Source of the DNA: Congeria kusceri
Taxonomy: Eukaryota > Mollusca > Bivalvia > Myida > Dreissenidae
Assembly: GCA_027627225.1 (NCBI GenBank)
Contig: CM051028.1
Location: forward strand, 22,109,864 to 22,173,863
Length of the DNA: 64,000 bases
Direction of reading: 5' to 3'
Each line of letters begins with the position of its first letter. Positions within the stretch are counted from its first letter, which is position 1. The notes below the pieces were generated by a model, which made no database searches, was not told the DNA's origin, and saw only the letters and a list, made by a program, of their open reading frames with translations. Both the position numbers and the translations under genes were made by a program. Below are positions 11,556-22,819 of the stretch, one piece after another.

Positions 11556-11709
11556 GTTTACCAATGTCAATGCGAAATGGCCAGGATCAACCCATGATGC
11601 CACGGTATTTGAACACTCCTTGTTAAAGAATCATTTGCAAGTCCTCAAACCTGGAAGCCTCCTGGGTGATTCTGGATACCCATTGAGGGAATACCTTATC
11701 ACTCCAAAG
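11556..11709 (+). pseudogene. Harbinger transposase, exon 4 (second catalytic Asp)
   Basis: Between acceptor TTTATTTAG and donor GTAACG. Reads RFTNVNAKWPGSTHDATVF, whose GSTHD carries the second catalytic aspartate (about 11596), then LLGDSGYPLREYLITPK, a highly conserved Harbinger block. Open throughout; phases fit both neighbours. Confidence 0.8.
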
Positions 11710-12395
11710 GTAACGTATGATACAGCATTAAATGTACATATTTTTTTTCATTGCTTTTTTATTACTATCAGCTCGTCTATTCTCTGCATAGTATGAGCAA
11801 TACTACTCATCCGTTCGTTGGTGTCTGCGTAATGCTCTGTTTAAGGTTTGCGTGCAACTTGTGCATATCTCTGTAACTAACTACTGATATTTGATTGAAA
11901 CTTCACACATATTTTCGGGGTCATTATGTAAGATCACTGGCCAAGGCCCATAATTCCGACGACAAAGCGAAATGAAAAGGTGTGCGTGCTGTCCTAAGAC
12001 AGCTCTTGTTATTATTGTTTTTATTATCTCTTATGATATGAATACCTTTACTTTGGATAGTATTATATTTGTCAAGGTTAGGCATTTATCAGCTAATAAT
12101 GGTATATATATATGTGTCAGTCATTTCAGTGTATTTAAATAAATACAGTCTAAAGAATTCAAGTTAAAATATATCATATCTTTGACCTATTGTCTTATCC
12201 TTTTCATATTGATAAAAATTCTGTGTTTTAGCAAGTAATCCTTTAATGTTTTGGGACGATGGACTTGATAATTAAAAAATAGTGCAATGCACACAAAATT
12301 TCAAAATTCTAATATATATATATATATATTGAACTAAGTGTAAACTTCAGTTACAAAAAATATATTGGTATACAATTATATTAAATAATTTTCAG

Positions 12396-12496
12396 AACAA
12401 CCCACACACTGTACAGGAAGTGCGGTTTAATGGTGCACATTCCCGGACAAGGATTTGTGTCAAAAGGGCATTTGGTCTTTTGAAAGCTAGGTTCAG
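12396..12496 (+). pseudogene. Harbinger transposase, exon 5 (catalytic Glu replaced by Lys)
   Basis: Reads NNPHTVQEVRFNGAHSRTR then ICVKRAFGLLKARFR. Harbinger nucleases have V-E-R-A-F-G-x-L-K, with E as the third DDE residue; here the codon at 12462-12464 is AAA (Lys). This change alone should abolish catalysis. Splice sites TTTTCAG and GTAATA are intact. Confidence 0.8.
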
Positions 12497-12841
12497 GTAA
12501 TATTTGCTTAAACAATGTATAATATATAATTAAATGGCAAACAAAGTTTGTTTTATTTTTGGCCTAATATCCACATCATTTCATTGGTTATATATTTGTG
12601 TCGGCTCTTCAAATGATTGTTTATGGTGATAGAATTTTCAAATAATCTGATAAATATGACTACCGCATGATGATATGTCATGCAGAAGAAATTGCTTACT
12701 TCAAGATGGATACATTGTATTATTTGTACAAAATTAAAATGTCAATAAATGAAAATAATGTTACTATTATAGTACTGTCATAAATAGCCATATTTATCAA
12801 TTTCTTTGAAATTAATTTATATGGTTTGACGAACATTTCAG

Positions 12842-13073
12842 ATGCCTTCACAAGAGTGGTGGAGTGCTTCCATTCAGGCCAGTCATTTGCATGGAGGTGA
12901 TTGTTGTATGTGCCAAATTGCATAATTTATGCATAGACCTTAAAGTGCCATTCAACAATGACATTGATATCAATGATGAAAACCTCAACAATGATGATGT
13001 ACAGGATGGGGATGGAAATTACATCAATTGGACTGGCCAACAAAACAGACAGGCTTTAATTAACATGTTTTGA
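12842..13073 (+). pseudogene. Harbinger transposase, exon 6 (C-terminus)
   Basis: Follows acceptor GAACATTTCAG in the right phase. Reads CLHKSGGVLPFRPVICMEVI then VCAKLHNLCIDL, the family's closing block, and an acidic Asp/Asn-rich tail before TGA at 13071. Only a few bases separate it from the minisatellite. Confidence 0.8.
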
Positions 13074-13090
13074 ATTTATATCTTTGTCCT

Positions 13091-13713
13091 ACTTACAGTC
13101 TCCATACTGATTGTTGGAATGACTTGCCCACAGTCTCCATACTGATTGTTGGAATGACTTGCCCATTATGACACTTACAGCCTCCATACTGATTGTTGGA
13201 ATGACTTGCCCATTAGGACACTTACAGTCTCCATACTGATTGTTGGAATGACTTGCCCATTAGGACACTTACAGTCTCCATACTGATTGTTGGAATGACT
13301 TGCCCATTAGGACACTTACAGCATCCATACTGATTGTTGGAATGACTTGCCCATTAGGACACTTACAGCCTCCATACTGATTGTTGGAATGACTTGCCCA
13401 TTAGGACACTTACAGCCTCCATACTGATTGTTGGAATGACTTGCCCATTAGGACACTTACAGCCTCCATACTGATTGTTGGAATGACTTGCCCATTAGGA
13501 CACTTACAGTCTCCATACTGATTGTTGGAATGACTTGCCCACAGTCTCCATACTGATTGTTGGAATGACTTGCCCATTAGGACACTTACAGCCTCCATAC
13601 TGATTGTTGGAATGACTTGCCCATTAGGACACTTACAGTCTCCATACTGATTGTTGGAATGACTTGCCCACAGTCTCCATACTGATTGTTGGAATGACTT
13701 GCCCATTAGGACA
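13091..13713. repeat. 47-bp minisatellite, about 14 units
   Basis: Unit CTCCATACTGATTGTTGGAA TGACTTGCCCATTAGGACAC TTACAGC (47 bp, spaced here for reading). Fourteen copies of CCATACTGATTG; units 1, 10 and 13 are shortened by loss of ATTAGGACACTTAC. Lies between the two converging genes of the Harbinger element. A 111-codon minus-strand frame is a by-product of the repeat. Confidence 0.9.
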
Positions 13714-14049
13714 TAAGCCATACAATTCAACTTGCCCGAATTCACCTTGTTTACATTGTTGTGAATAATGGAAAATAATATGTGGATTAATCAGGTTGTT
13801 ATGATAATGATGTTGTTAATGTAGTTATATGGATAGAAAAACATGAAATAATAATATATTTACAGACAATACTTTTTCAATAGTGTTATTATTATATATA
13901 TTTTTTGATTTTGTATATTTTTAATTCCAAAATGTATTTTTTTTTCCTGTAATTGCCATTTTTGCAATTAGGTATAAATATTACTTTGAACAGATGATGA
14001 TTTTAAGTATCCTTAGTTTCGGGCAAATGAATTAATTCAAAGACTGTTA

Positions 14050-14223
14050 TTATTTTTGTAATAGAATAACAGACAATCCTGCATCTACAGGACATTGTGA
14101 CTTTTGTATTTCAATCAGTTTTTGTTTTTCAATTTCCTTCATTTCCTTTAACTTCAGTTTTTTTCAATTCCATGTGTTCTTTCTGTAGTGACAAGAGCTG
14201 CTCTTGATAACGTGTAACCTGTT
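14050..14223 (-). pseudogene. Harbinger Myb/SANT-like protein, coiled-coil C-terminal exon
   Basis: Follows acceptor AATTTCCAG. Reads EQVTRYQEQLLSLQKEHMEL then, after one frame change, LKLKEMKEIEKQKLIEIQKS. The charged heptad-like pattern is the usual C-terminal coiled coil of Myb/SANT-like partner proteins. The frame change lies in an A-run that seems to have one extra base, so the copy is damaged. Confidence 0.55.
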
Positions 14224-14809
14224 CTGGAAATTCAAAACAAAATAAACAAATAAATTATATTATTGAGCCTAAGTATATTTAGACTACAGATTTAAGAAAA
14301 CATATGTTAAAAATGCTGATTATGGTTATTTGGTGCCATTCACAAAGATTGGATAAATGATACAACTATGACACTTTAATTTTAATTATATTTTTCAAGA
14401 GACAAATACATTATCAGACTTTATTGGTTTCTGCATTTTACAATAAATAAAGTACATCTATTAAAGCATTAGTAATATAGAAAACACTAGAATAGTGTTG
14501 AATACAGATACATTTCCAACGACATGAAAATCAAATTGATAAACATTATAAATATATGTTTCCTTCATTTTCTATAACTGGATTATGCTAAATTGTTCAG
14601 AGTTATTAGCATAATAACATAACAAATTAAATACCCTTTTCAAGTTTTCTTTTTCATTGACTTTTTCTCAATGTTACCTGTAAATAAATAAAAAAAATAT
14701 TCCACTCAAAATATTTCATTCCAACAAATGTTATGCAAATTGCATTATGTACTTTAATAATATCATGAAATTTTGAATAAATGCCACTCAGTGACTGAAA
14801 AGTACTCAC

Positions 14810-14854
14810 ATGCTACTTCATTCACACCTTCCTGCTTTTCTTCTAGTTGAATGT
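14810..14854 (-). pseudogene. Possible small exon of the Harbinger Myb/SANT-like gene
   Basis: 45-nt segment between CTTTTTACAG and GTGAGT, reading DIQLEEKQEGVNEVA, an acidic linker. Support is the flanking splice sites and position between the two better-supported parts of the gene. Confidence 0.4.
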
Positions 14855-15273
14855 CTGTAAAAAGTGTGCACTTGCAAATTATTTCTGTATATGTTACCAT
14901 TATGTTCATTAAAGTTTAATTGTATATATCTGTGAATTGCCTTACACATGCATTTCTTAGAATGTGTATAAAATGTTTATGTTATAGGACCTTGTACTAA
15001 TCACATGATTTTATAATATGTTTAATATTTGTAAGTCAAAATGTATTTACAATGTATAATGTTGGAATAAAATAATTATTTGATTAGTGTTAAGTTCAGG
15101 AATGTTGTCATTTTAAAGTTCTACTAACATATCATATGGTAACTTGGTAGACCAATGGTTTGAGTACACATTAAATGCTTCCCAAATTAGTCCAATAGTT
15201 GTTGTTACACAACATAATTCTAAAAATTGTGTGAGAATAAGCACAAATGAAAATGAATGTAATTCAAATTCAG

Positions 15274-15416
15274 CGTACCAGTGCACGCAGATGCAGATGC
15301 AGGCATGTCAGCCAATGATACTGAAATGAAAGTTCTTAATGTTGTGCAAAAGATTTCAATGGCAATTAACAGACTATTCAAAAGCTCTAACTCAACTGTC
15401 AGACACCATGCTTTGT
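15274..15416 (+). other. Possible exon, function unknown
   Basis: After AATTCAG the plus strand reads ADADAGMSANDTEMKVLNVV then QKISMAINRLFKSSNSTVRH up to TAA. The composition looks like a helical protein segment. No matching neighbour or domain was recognised, and it lies inside the Harbinger element on the strand opposite the Myb-like gene. Confidence 0.25.
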
Positions 15417-15916
15417 AACATGTTGTAAGTTGATATTGAAGTTATAATTCATTGATTTATTTAACAAAAAAGTCAAATGAACATAAAATATGTATACTAT
15501 AAGGCGTTTTATACATTTTGGCAGACACCTAAATTTTTTATCAAATATATTTAACTGTCTGACAGGTTGTGTGATAAGTTAAAATATAGTGTAGGCTACC
15601 ATAATGATAAAAATACCAGAAGAACAGTGTATCAATGCCATCATCCAGGCCATGCACTGCTGCTGTTGGAATTATTTCAAGCATCGGCGAATTAAAGGAA
15701 ATATACATTGGTGATATTTAAATATTTTATTTTAGGTAAACCAATAATTTAATTAGTTCAATCTTGTTTGCCATATTAATCTTTTTTTAAATAATTTTCT
15801 TAAAGAATAATTATTGAATTATTACAATGAACATAATTGAACTTTAAAAAACACACACACAAACAACGCATTATGATGCGTTATCAATACTGCGTGGGGA
15901 TAATGCTTAAATACCT

Positions 15917-16078
15917 TAACTTCCCAAATGCGACAGTTCTTCAGCAGGAGGCCCTCCTCCTGTTCCTCGGTCATGCGCCACCCGGGTCCTCTCTTTCTTT
16001 TTCGCAGCAACCTTAATGTCACAGATTTTCTTCTTCGTCTCGTCCACAGTTCTTCCGACTGGACCTGTGCTGTTAACA
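15917..16078 (-). CDS. Harbinger Myb/SANT-like protein, exon 2
   Basis: Follows acceptor TTATTTCAG in phase with exon 1. Reads VNSTGPVGRTVDETKKKICD then IKVAAKKKERTRV and a GTGGGPPAEELSHLG segment. This corresponds to the end of the Myb/SANT-like DNA-binding domain (R-T-x-x-E-x-K-K-K-x-x-D-[LI]-K) and the following TGGGP linker typical of Harbinger-derived proteins such as NAIF1. The donor is either GTTAAG or GTATTT a few bases on. Confidence 0.65.
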
Positions 16079-16325
16079 CTGAAATAATGATAACAATAAT
16101 TTAATTTACAAATTGATGAACTACAAAGGTGCATCATGACTATTATAACAGATGTTTACAAATAACAGAGAAAGATCTGCGTTTATAATAAATGATCCGA
16201 TCATGTAAACATTATAATTAGAGCAACAGAAAAGTAACACATTTTCGGTCGACAAAAGATGGGGCTTTCATATTTTGCCAATTTTGGATAGCTGGTAGTG
16301 GTACACTGCTTTAGAAATAACTTAC

Positions 16326-16486
16326 AGTGCTAATATTTCCTCCCAAGCCCTCCGCTTGTCCGACGCTGATAAAGAAGGAGTAAGTTTGCCATCTAACACG
16401 TCTACTCTTCCGGCATATGCCGACATAAGAGTATCAATCTCACATTTCGTCCAGTTGGACTTCCGCCTTGACGACGATTCGGCCAT
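16326..16486 (-). CDS. Harbinger Myb/SANT-like protein, exon 1 with start
   Basis: ATG at 16486, 161 nt, donor GTAAGT. Reads MAESSSRRKSNWTKCEIDTL then LDGKLTPSLSASDKRRAWEE, the first two helices of a Myb/SANT-like DNA-binding domain (N-W-T-x-x-E-I..L, then D-K-R-x-A-W-E). In Harbinger elements this partner binds the subterminal repeats and recruits the nuclease (established for the superfamily; inferred here). About 225 bp from the 3' inverted repeat. Confidence 0.7.
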
Positions 16487-16714
16487 CTTGTTTACAATAG
16501 CAACTGATGCAGACGAAAAGTATTTCTTAAGCGTCCGCGCGCACCTGTCGGCTTACAAAAATACCTTCAATGAAGAGTATTCATACTTACGCACAGCGTA
16601 AACTTACGCCAATGTTAGTGAAACGCCTTACGCATTTGTTTACGCTCGGCGTAAATCGTTTACGTACGTAAAAAAATGCGCAAGTCTACGCAATGTTAGT
16701 GAAACGCACTCCCG

Positions 16715-17370
16715 GAGTTTTAACTGACACCATTATTAAAATAGAATATTCTCGGCGACGTGAAGCAACCGTGACTAGTGCTTTGAGCAGAACGCGGGAA
16801 TCTTGCTCAGCATAGAACTGAGATTTTAAAGGGACTCTGCATAGGACTGAGATTTTAAAGGGACTCTGCATAGGACTGAGATTTTTTTAAAGGGACTATG
16901 TCAACAAAATTGGTTTCCTATTGCACTGTAAATGATATTAAATGATAGAAATACGCTATGCTAAAACATGTACGCTCAATAAAAACTAATAATATAATAC
17001 ATAATGCGTTATTTTATAAAAACAAATCAGCTAAAATTGTTGAATAGAATTAAAACCCCAAGGGGTATCGAACTCACGACTTAAGAGCCATACGAAGAAA
17101 TGAAAGTAGACAGCACTTTAACAAATTGCGCTATTCGGCTTTGCGGGGAAATATGAATAAATTGTGTTTATACAAAATACTCAAGAGTACTGGGATTTGA
17201 ACCAAAACTCATGACTTACTTTGTGCTGGGCTGGGATTTTACTGGTTCCGGTTCAGATAATCAGATGTGAAAGTTTATCTTATAAAGACCAATCAATTAG
17301 TGTCCATGGTGAATCCTTTCCAAATTTATAAACAGATGCAAATACGAGTTTCGGATCTACAAAACGACTA
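16715..17370. other. Intergenic; short AGGGACTCTGC repeat and tRNA-like remnant
   Basis: Three copies of a roughly 28-bp unit, AGGGACTCTGCATAGGACTG with attttaa, lie at about 16799-16900. At 17064-17075 GGTATCGAACTC, read on minus, resembles a B-box, followed by text like a decayed tRNA or SINE head; a second such motif (GGGATTTGAACC) is near 17190. No coding sequence. Confidence 0.35.
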
Positions 17371-17815
17371 CAATCATATTATACAGTACATGTGAAGTCT
17401 ATTATAGTGATGTGATTGGAAATCTTGACTGAAATCATATTATACAGTACATGTGAAGCCTATTATAGTGATGTGATTGGAAATCTCGACTAAAATCATA
17501 TTATACAGTACATGTGAAGCCTATTATAGTGATGTGATTGGAAATCTTGACTAAAATCATATTATACAGTACATGTAAAGCCTATTATAGTGATGTGATT
17601 GGAAATCTCGACTAAAATCATATTATACACTACATGTAAAGCCTATTATAGTGATGTGATTGGAAATCTCGACTAAAATCATATTATACAGTACATGTGA
17701 AGCCTCTGATAGTGATGTGGTTGGAAATCTGGACAGAAATCATATTATACAGTACATGTTAAGCCTATTATAGTGTATGATTGGAAATCTCAACTAAATT
17801 AATATTATACAGTAC
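17371..17815. repeat. 61-bp minisatellite, about 7-8 units
   Basis: ATACAGTACATGTGAAGCCT recurs at exactly 61-bp spacing from 17381 to about 17808, each followed by ATTATAGTGATGTGATTGGA AATCTCGACT. The last units are more diverged. Confidence 0.9.
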
Positions 17816-18356
17816 CATTGAAATGAAACCGTCACAGTTGGAGCGCATGAACGATTGCCTCGGAAATTGTAAAATAAGAAAAAAAAAGATGCAGTCTAAT
17901 TCGGATGAATTCAGTAAAATTGTTGCCTTAGAACATATAACTTCATGTGACAATGCACACAGATACGAAATTGAAGTGTGTTGAAATGATGGCGATGTTG
18001 ACATTATTACAGATGCTAATTATTCAGCCGGAGGAACCCACAAAGTACAAAGTACTCAAAAATGAATACGGATAGAGGAAAACTAGTGTTGAGTATTTTG
18101 ACAAAGGTGTAAGTCTGAGGCGCCATGCATATGCCAGAAATGACAGCGTCATAAATGCGTAGGGGACAATAGACCAGCAACAACGAAGCGCAGCTGCTTG
18201 GTATGGGTCAGTCTCTGTTTAAAAAAAATAAAGAAAGTATATACTGGGGCAAATAAAAAAGGAATTGCGCGACATTAAAACGCTTTTCCTGTGTTTCCCA
18301 AGATGAAAAATGCACATTGTTGATTTCTATTACAGATTATGCTGAAGTGAATTATC
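17816..18356. other. Intergenic, no gene seen
   Basis: The frame at 17781-17984 overlaps the end of the minisatellite and shows no domain. It may contain the 5' end of the next transposon, but I could not find inverted repeats. Confidence 0.4.
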
Positions 18357-20205
18357 ATGAATTTCAACATGTATAAAGGGAAGGCTTCAACTCCATGGGT
18401 CTCAAGAAAAGAAGATTGTTTCAAATATAGCATAACAAATTTAAAGGCAAGCAATGTCCATCATATATCGATCGCACGATGGAAGCAACGGGCGTCAGTG
18501 AACGGGCGATTTTCCGGGTTCGGAAAAAGCTTCGAGAGACAGGCAAACTGACGTCACCCACGCGACCGTCCCGCAGAGGGGCCTACAAGCCGATCGATAG
18601 CTTCAATGAAACCTTGATTAACCACAAGATTCGACATGTTTATGAGGTTCGATTGCAATTACATGCTCTCACCAACTTATTGGCGATGCTTAAGGTGGAT
18701 ATTGCTTATTGCAGGCAGTAGAAACACCCACAGAGAATAGGCTTCTCTTGGAGAAGGACGAAAGACAACCGAAACGTTCTCGTAGAAGGACCGGAATAGT
18801 GATGCAGCGCTTGGCATTCCTAAGAGAAGGAAGTGTATGTTTGTCTACGTCGACGAGACGTGGCTGGATACCTCGCCCTCCGTGCGTAAGTGTTGGCAGC
18901 ACGAAGAGATCCCTGGCGTCGTACCTCCCTACAAGCACGGCCTGCGATTGGTTGTTGTACACGCGGGATTGAGAAACGGTTTCGTCGACGGTGCCCAATT
19001 GGTATATACAGCATCACCAACCTCAGAAGACTGTCGTCAGGAGATGAATGCAGCAAACTTCAGGACATGTCTGACAGAGAGACTGCTCCTCAGCCTACCA
19101 GAATAGAGTTGTAATGGATAACACCAGTCACCATTCTATGAGAGCAGAGAAATGTCCGACGATGACCAAGAAGAAGGCTGATATTAAGGTACAAGACTCA
19201 TATAAGCCCCTTAGCGTTATTCTGCCTTCGAAACGTAATGTTGGAGATTCTTGTGCATCTTACTTGTTTGTTCTCATTTTCAGAATTGGCTGCAGAGGTA
19301 GGGGGGGTTGGCTACCGGAAAAACATTACAAAAGCGTCACTTATGGAAACATACTATAGACATACTAACGAACGCAGTCTAAATACATATTTATTACAGC
19401 ATATTAACAAAATGTCAGCTATTGGCGTCATCTGCTTTAAATGGTGAGCAACTGTGTTAATGTCATGTGTGAAAATATACTCCTTTATTAAGTAAATAAA
19501 ATAATTTTTACTGTTTTATTGGCCATGTCTATTTATTTCTTTATAAACTGTACATTATGTGTGATGTCCTTTTAAGAAGAACCACTGCATATTGCTCCTT
19601 AGAAAAGGTAAACACATCAACGCAGGGGTTGGAAAATAAAGATTTCTTATTTTTGTTTGAATTGTATAATACCAGTAGCCTGGAGCAACAAGACCAACAA
19701 CAACGACACTATGAGTCTAAGATGTGGCTTATGAATGCATTAACAAGCCAGCTCCATCACACGAAATTGACAAACTCATCAGGAGCAACGGATATAAGGT
19801 TTTTTGCCTGCCACCCTTTCATCCAAATATGAACGCCATTGAGATGATATGGAGTAAGTTATAGAACGTCGTCAACAGCAAGAACCTTTTCTTCAAGTTG
19901 ATAATTGTAAATGTATAATTAAATAGCAAATTATATCCCAGTTTCAAGAATAAAAAATATATTTAATTATAAACTTGTGGAACAAGGTCTTTTTTTCTTC
20001 ATTTCATTTTAAATTGGAATACTCATAGGCATTTTCAGAAATTGGCGAGGACAGATGGCGCAAAGCATGTGACCACGTGGAGAAAATGCATGTTCAAGAA
20101 GGAGGCTGGTCATTTTGCTGACGTCATGACACGGAATCTCATCATCAACCACGATTCTGACACAGAAGACAGCTGCACCGATACTTCATGCGAAACAGAT
20201 TTGTG
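18357..20205 (+). pseudogene. Decayed DDE transposase (IS630/Tc1-mariner type)
   Basis: The N-terminal part has a helix-turn-helix (TGVSERAIFRVRKKLRETGK, from 18479) and IDSFNETLINHKIRHVYEVR. After a frame change the nuclease core reads FVYVDETWLDTSPSVRKCWQ (first Asp about 18851), then RLVVVHAGLRNGFVDGAQLV, then VVMDNTSHHS (second Asp 19117-19119). After an apparent intron (GTACAAG donor, TTTTCAG acceptor near 19285) a WLQR block is followed by an in-frame stop. Near 19740 IDKLIRSNGYKVFCLPPFHP leads into NMNAIEMIWS (Glu 19841-19843). An acidic C-terminus reaches 20205. At least two frame breaks and internal stops make it non-functional. No terminal repeats were found, so element limits are unknown. 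Confidence 0.75.
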
Positions 20206-21128
20206 ATTGCATTTTATGTAGATATAATGAATGAACTAATAAAATAGATATAATGAATGAACTAATAAAAAATATAAAAAAGTGAAAAAAGAACAGGAAA
20301 AGAAAGACAAAATAAAGAAACAATGTCACGAGAATAAGCGATGTTAAAGTAAGAAAATGACAAAAAAAAACGAGAACAATTTTGGAAGGATTCGAACCAC
20401 AGTCTTTGTGATTCAAAGTCTCAAACAGTATCTACCACGCTTGTTTATGGGTGCTTTTGTTATATGACTATGAAATTCGTGCTTTAGACGCTAGGTACAT
20501 ATCAAACCGATAAATATCGAACAGTCGAGCGCTACCGGAGATCAATAAGTGCCAGGTCAATAAAATCGCACTATATTTGTGTGTGTTTTTTTTTCATTTT
20601 AAATATGTGTTTTATCCATATTTTGTTATTAGCTGTTTGCAATTATGCTTTTGCATGGAAATTTGCAGTTCCCCTTAGGTTAAACAATACGTGGTTAAAT
20701 ACATGCAAATACGTTGTTCATGTCTGTCATGTGCAATTTACCTTAGTTAAAACTGATGTCTTTTAGCGCATTCCCTAATCAGTTTTAGGTGTGCAGTTTG
20801 TTGTTATAATACAAATAAAAAGTCCCGTTGAAGTTTGTTGGTATACTAAAGTCACTTATCATGAGCTCTTTTTCGTGCTAAACTCGGTTGTTTGAACCCT
20901 AGTCCTGTGCATTGGAAAACCATGGTTGTTTTACTTCCCATAGAAGATGATACTAGTATTTGGACGTAAATGCATCTTACTTTGAGGGCGAATAGCTATT
21001 TCCTATATCAACGTACATTATATTATATTACATTATATGTAAATTATATTATACTAATGCATGCTGCAATGCAAAAAGGATTTTAATGAAAAAGTATAAA
21101 TAACAGAGTAGCCTTCCTTCCTATATAT
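20206..21128. other. Intergenic with a tRNA-like remnant on minus (about 20385-20462)
   Basis: On minus, GGTTCGAATCC (20388-20398) is a perfect B-box, preceded by ACTTTGAATCACAAAG (anticodon-arm-like) and GCGTGGTAGATAC (A-box-like). Pairing is incomplete, so I read it as a tRNA pseudogene or SINE head. A 24-bp motif, gatataatgaatgaactaataaaa, is duplicated at 20220-20270. No protein gene is supported. Confidence 0.4.
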
Positions 21129-21562
21129 TAGGCCACCTCTGTCTATTCGGTCACTTGCTTATGACGTAATAAACACTTAATCCGCGAATCCGCGCGTGTC
21201 CGAATTCTCAGCAAACAAGCACATAAGTCAACTAGCTGTCATCAGAAGAATAAAACGACAGGTACAAACCGTTACAAAAATACAAAATACATTTACCGTA
21301 CCATAAATTGCCTTTGATTTTCTGCAAATATTGGTCAACATATTCTTATTTGAGGTTGCTGTTCGCCTTTCCTTCCCTCGTCAACGTTTCGATGTTTTCT
21401 GTTGTGTCACGTGACTTTTTCGCTTCGCTTTTTGTTACGGAAGCGCTTATAATATTTGAGGCCCGTCTATTAGGTTTTATGTCCGTTTTCCTAGCATTAA
21501 TGTTACTAATTAAAATCCAATTTACGTCAGTCGTTTAATTATTTTCCCCCATTCTCTGTTAG

Positions 21563-22330
21563 GCAAATCCATCAAAGTACCATAGCAGGTACAGACAGTA
21601 TTCGGCAGAAACAATGTTGAAGGCTGTCTCAGAGGTACGATGTAACAGGAAATCCATACGCAAGACGGCTTTGGAGTACCAGACGCTTCGAGACAGGATC
21701 AGTGGCGAGATCGATCCTGATGATTTTGGTAGAGAAACCCTCTTCACGGAAGAAGAAGAATTAGGCCTCGTAGAGTTCACTAAGATGATGGCTAGGCTGG
21801 GGTACGGCGTTTCTAATGCAGCCCTGCAGATGTACGCCGGTGAGATGGCCTTCAGATTTGGGAGACGACCAGTGGACAAGCCTTTAAGCATTTGCTGGCT
21901 GTATGGCTTTTTGCAGAGGTGGCGTTCTAGGGCAGTGTCTAAAAAGCCGTGTGATTTAGATAGCAACATTGCCCGGAACTCGATCCCAGATGCACCGTGG
22001 TGTGTTTGCAGAAGGAAGAGCAGAAAGCGGAGCAAACCCAACCCAAGTGGTCGCGAGGTCACCGGACAAGACTACGTCGACGAAATCGAGGCCTATCAGG
22101 AGCAGAACAAAGAGAACACACCACCCACTGCTCACAAAAAAGCCAAGACAACCGTGGAAAAGAAAATCTCCATTAGTCTCTTGCCGTCAACAAGCGGTCT
22201 ACACATCTTCATTAATGAAGAGTCCTACTCGGAAAATGATGGCGATGACGTGTGCTGCGTGTGCGAGCAAAGCCAGCCGCCGAACATGAACGACCACCGA
22301 CACTTAAAAATCCTGAGTTGGGGCAAGTGA
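21563..22330 (+). CDS. CENP-B/pogo-type DNA-binding protein lacking the DDE core
   Basis: Open for 255 codons from acceptor TCTCTGTTAG|G (21563); the first Met is at 21614. Residues about 5-55 (YRQYSAETMLKAVSEV, KSIRKTALEYQTLRDRISGE) form a psq-type helix-turn-helix, and about 75-140 (FTEEEELGLVEFTKMMARLG, WLYGFLQRW) a CENP-B-type HTH. Then, instead of the about 200-residue DDE nuclease of pogo transposases, the frame goes straight into a basic, Gln/Glu-rich linker and the acidic C-terminal tail with DDVCCVCEQSQPP, which normally follows the nuclease. The junction is near DSNIARNSIP. It could be a non-autonomous deletion copy that still makes a DNA-binding repressor, or a co-opted protein. 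GC content is higher than in the flanks. Confidence 0.65.
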   Translation, partial: ANPSKYHSRYRQYSAETMLKAVSEVRCNRKSIRKTALEYQTLRDRISGEIDPDDFGRETLFTEEEELGLVEFTKMMARLGYGVSNAALQMYAGEMAFRFGRRPVDKPLSICWLYGFLQRWRSRAVSKKPCDLDSNIARNSIPDAPWCVCRRKSRKRSKPNPSGREVTGQDYVDEIEAYQEQNKENTPPTAHKKAKTTVEKKISISLLPSTSGLHIFINEESYSENDGDDVCCVCEQSQPPNMNDHRHLKILSWGK

Positions 22331-22751
22331 GTTCCTGTGCCACCACTACCAATAAAATTATTAATACTTTATTTGTTTGTTTTACTGTTAAAATGTTAGA
22401 AGAAAATCAAATTGTTGCCTTCAAAATTTCGCGGTATAACTTTGTATATAAACCACAAAAACTGCACGAAATTAACGTGAACTTTGGATGTTTAGTCGCC
22501 TAAAGTACTACTATATCCATTGTTATCCACGTGAAAATGAACTGTAAATGATTTACTCCGGAGGATCAGCTGGAAATGGCTCACTTTTCAAATCTCGTGG
22601 CGAAACTTCGCTTTGCAAAAAGCAATTTCATTGGGCGCAGCAGGGCTGATATTTTATTTTTCGGAAGGTCATTTAAACATGACATGCTATGCGATGTCTT
22701 CAGATCCTAACAACGTTAGGATTTGATTTTAATGAGATTGACTGTTTATGG

Positions 22752-22819
<68 letters not shown>

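Larger units (their letters stand above)
9112..16711. mobile_element. PIF/Harbinger DNA transposon, 7.6 kb, full length but decayed
   Basis: Terminal inverted repeats GAGTGCGTTTCACTAA (from 9112) and TTAGTGAAACGCACTC (to 16711), flanked by the 3-bp direct repeat CCG (9109-9111 and 16712-16714). Three-base target duplications are typical of this superfamily. The TGCGTTTCACTAA motif recurs just inside both ends (9185, 16610), with several ACGTACG/GCGTAA palindromic motifs that may bind the element's own proteins. It encodes both Harbinger proteins, the nuclease on plus and a Myb/SANT-like protein on minus, converging on a 47-bp minisatellite region. Confidence 0.85.

Noticed and set aside
13410..13745. 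111-codon minus-strand frame
   Set aside because: Composed entirely of 47-bp minisatellite units.
12300..17815. CRISPR array or other prokaryotic repeat system
   Set aside because: Tandem units here are directly adjacent minisatellites without unique spacers, and the DNA is clearly eukaryotic.
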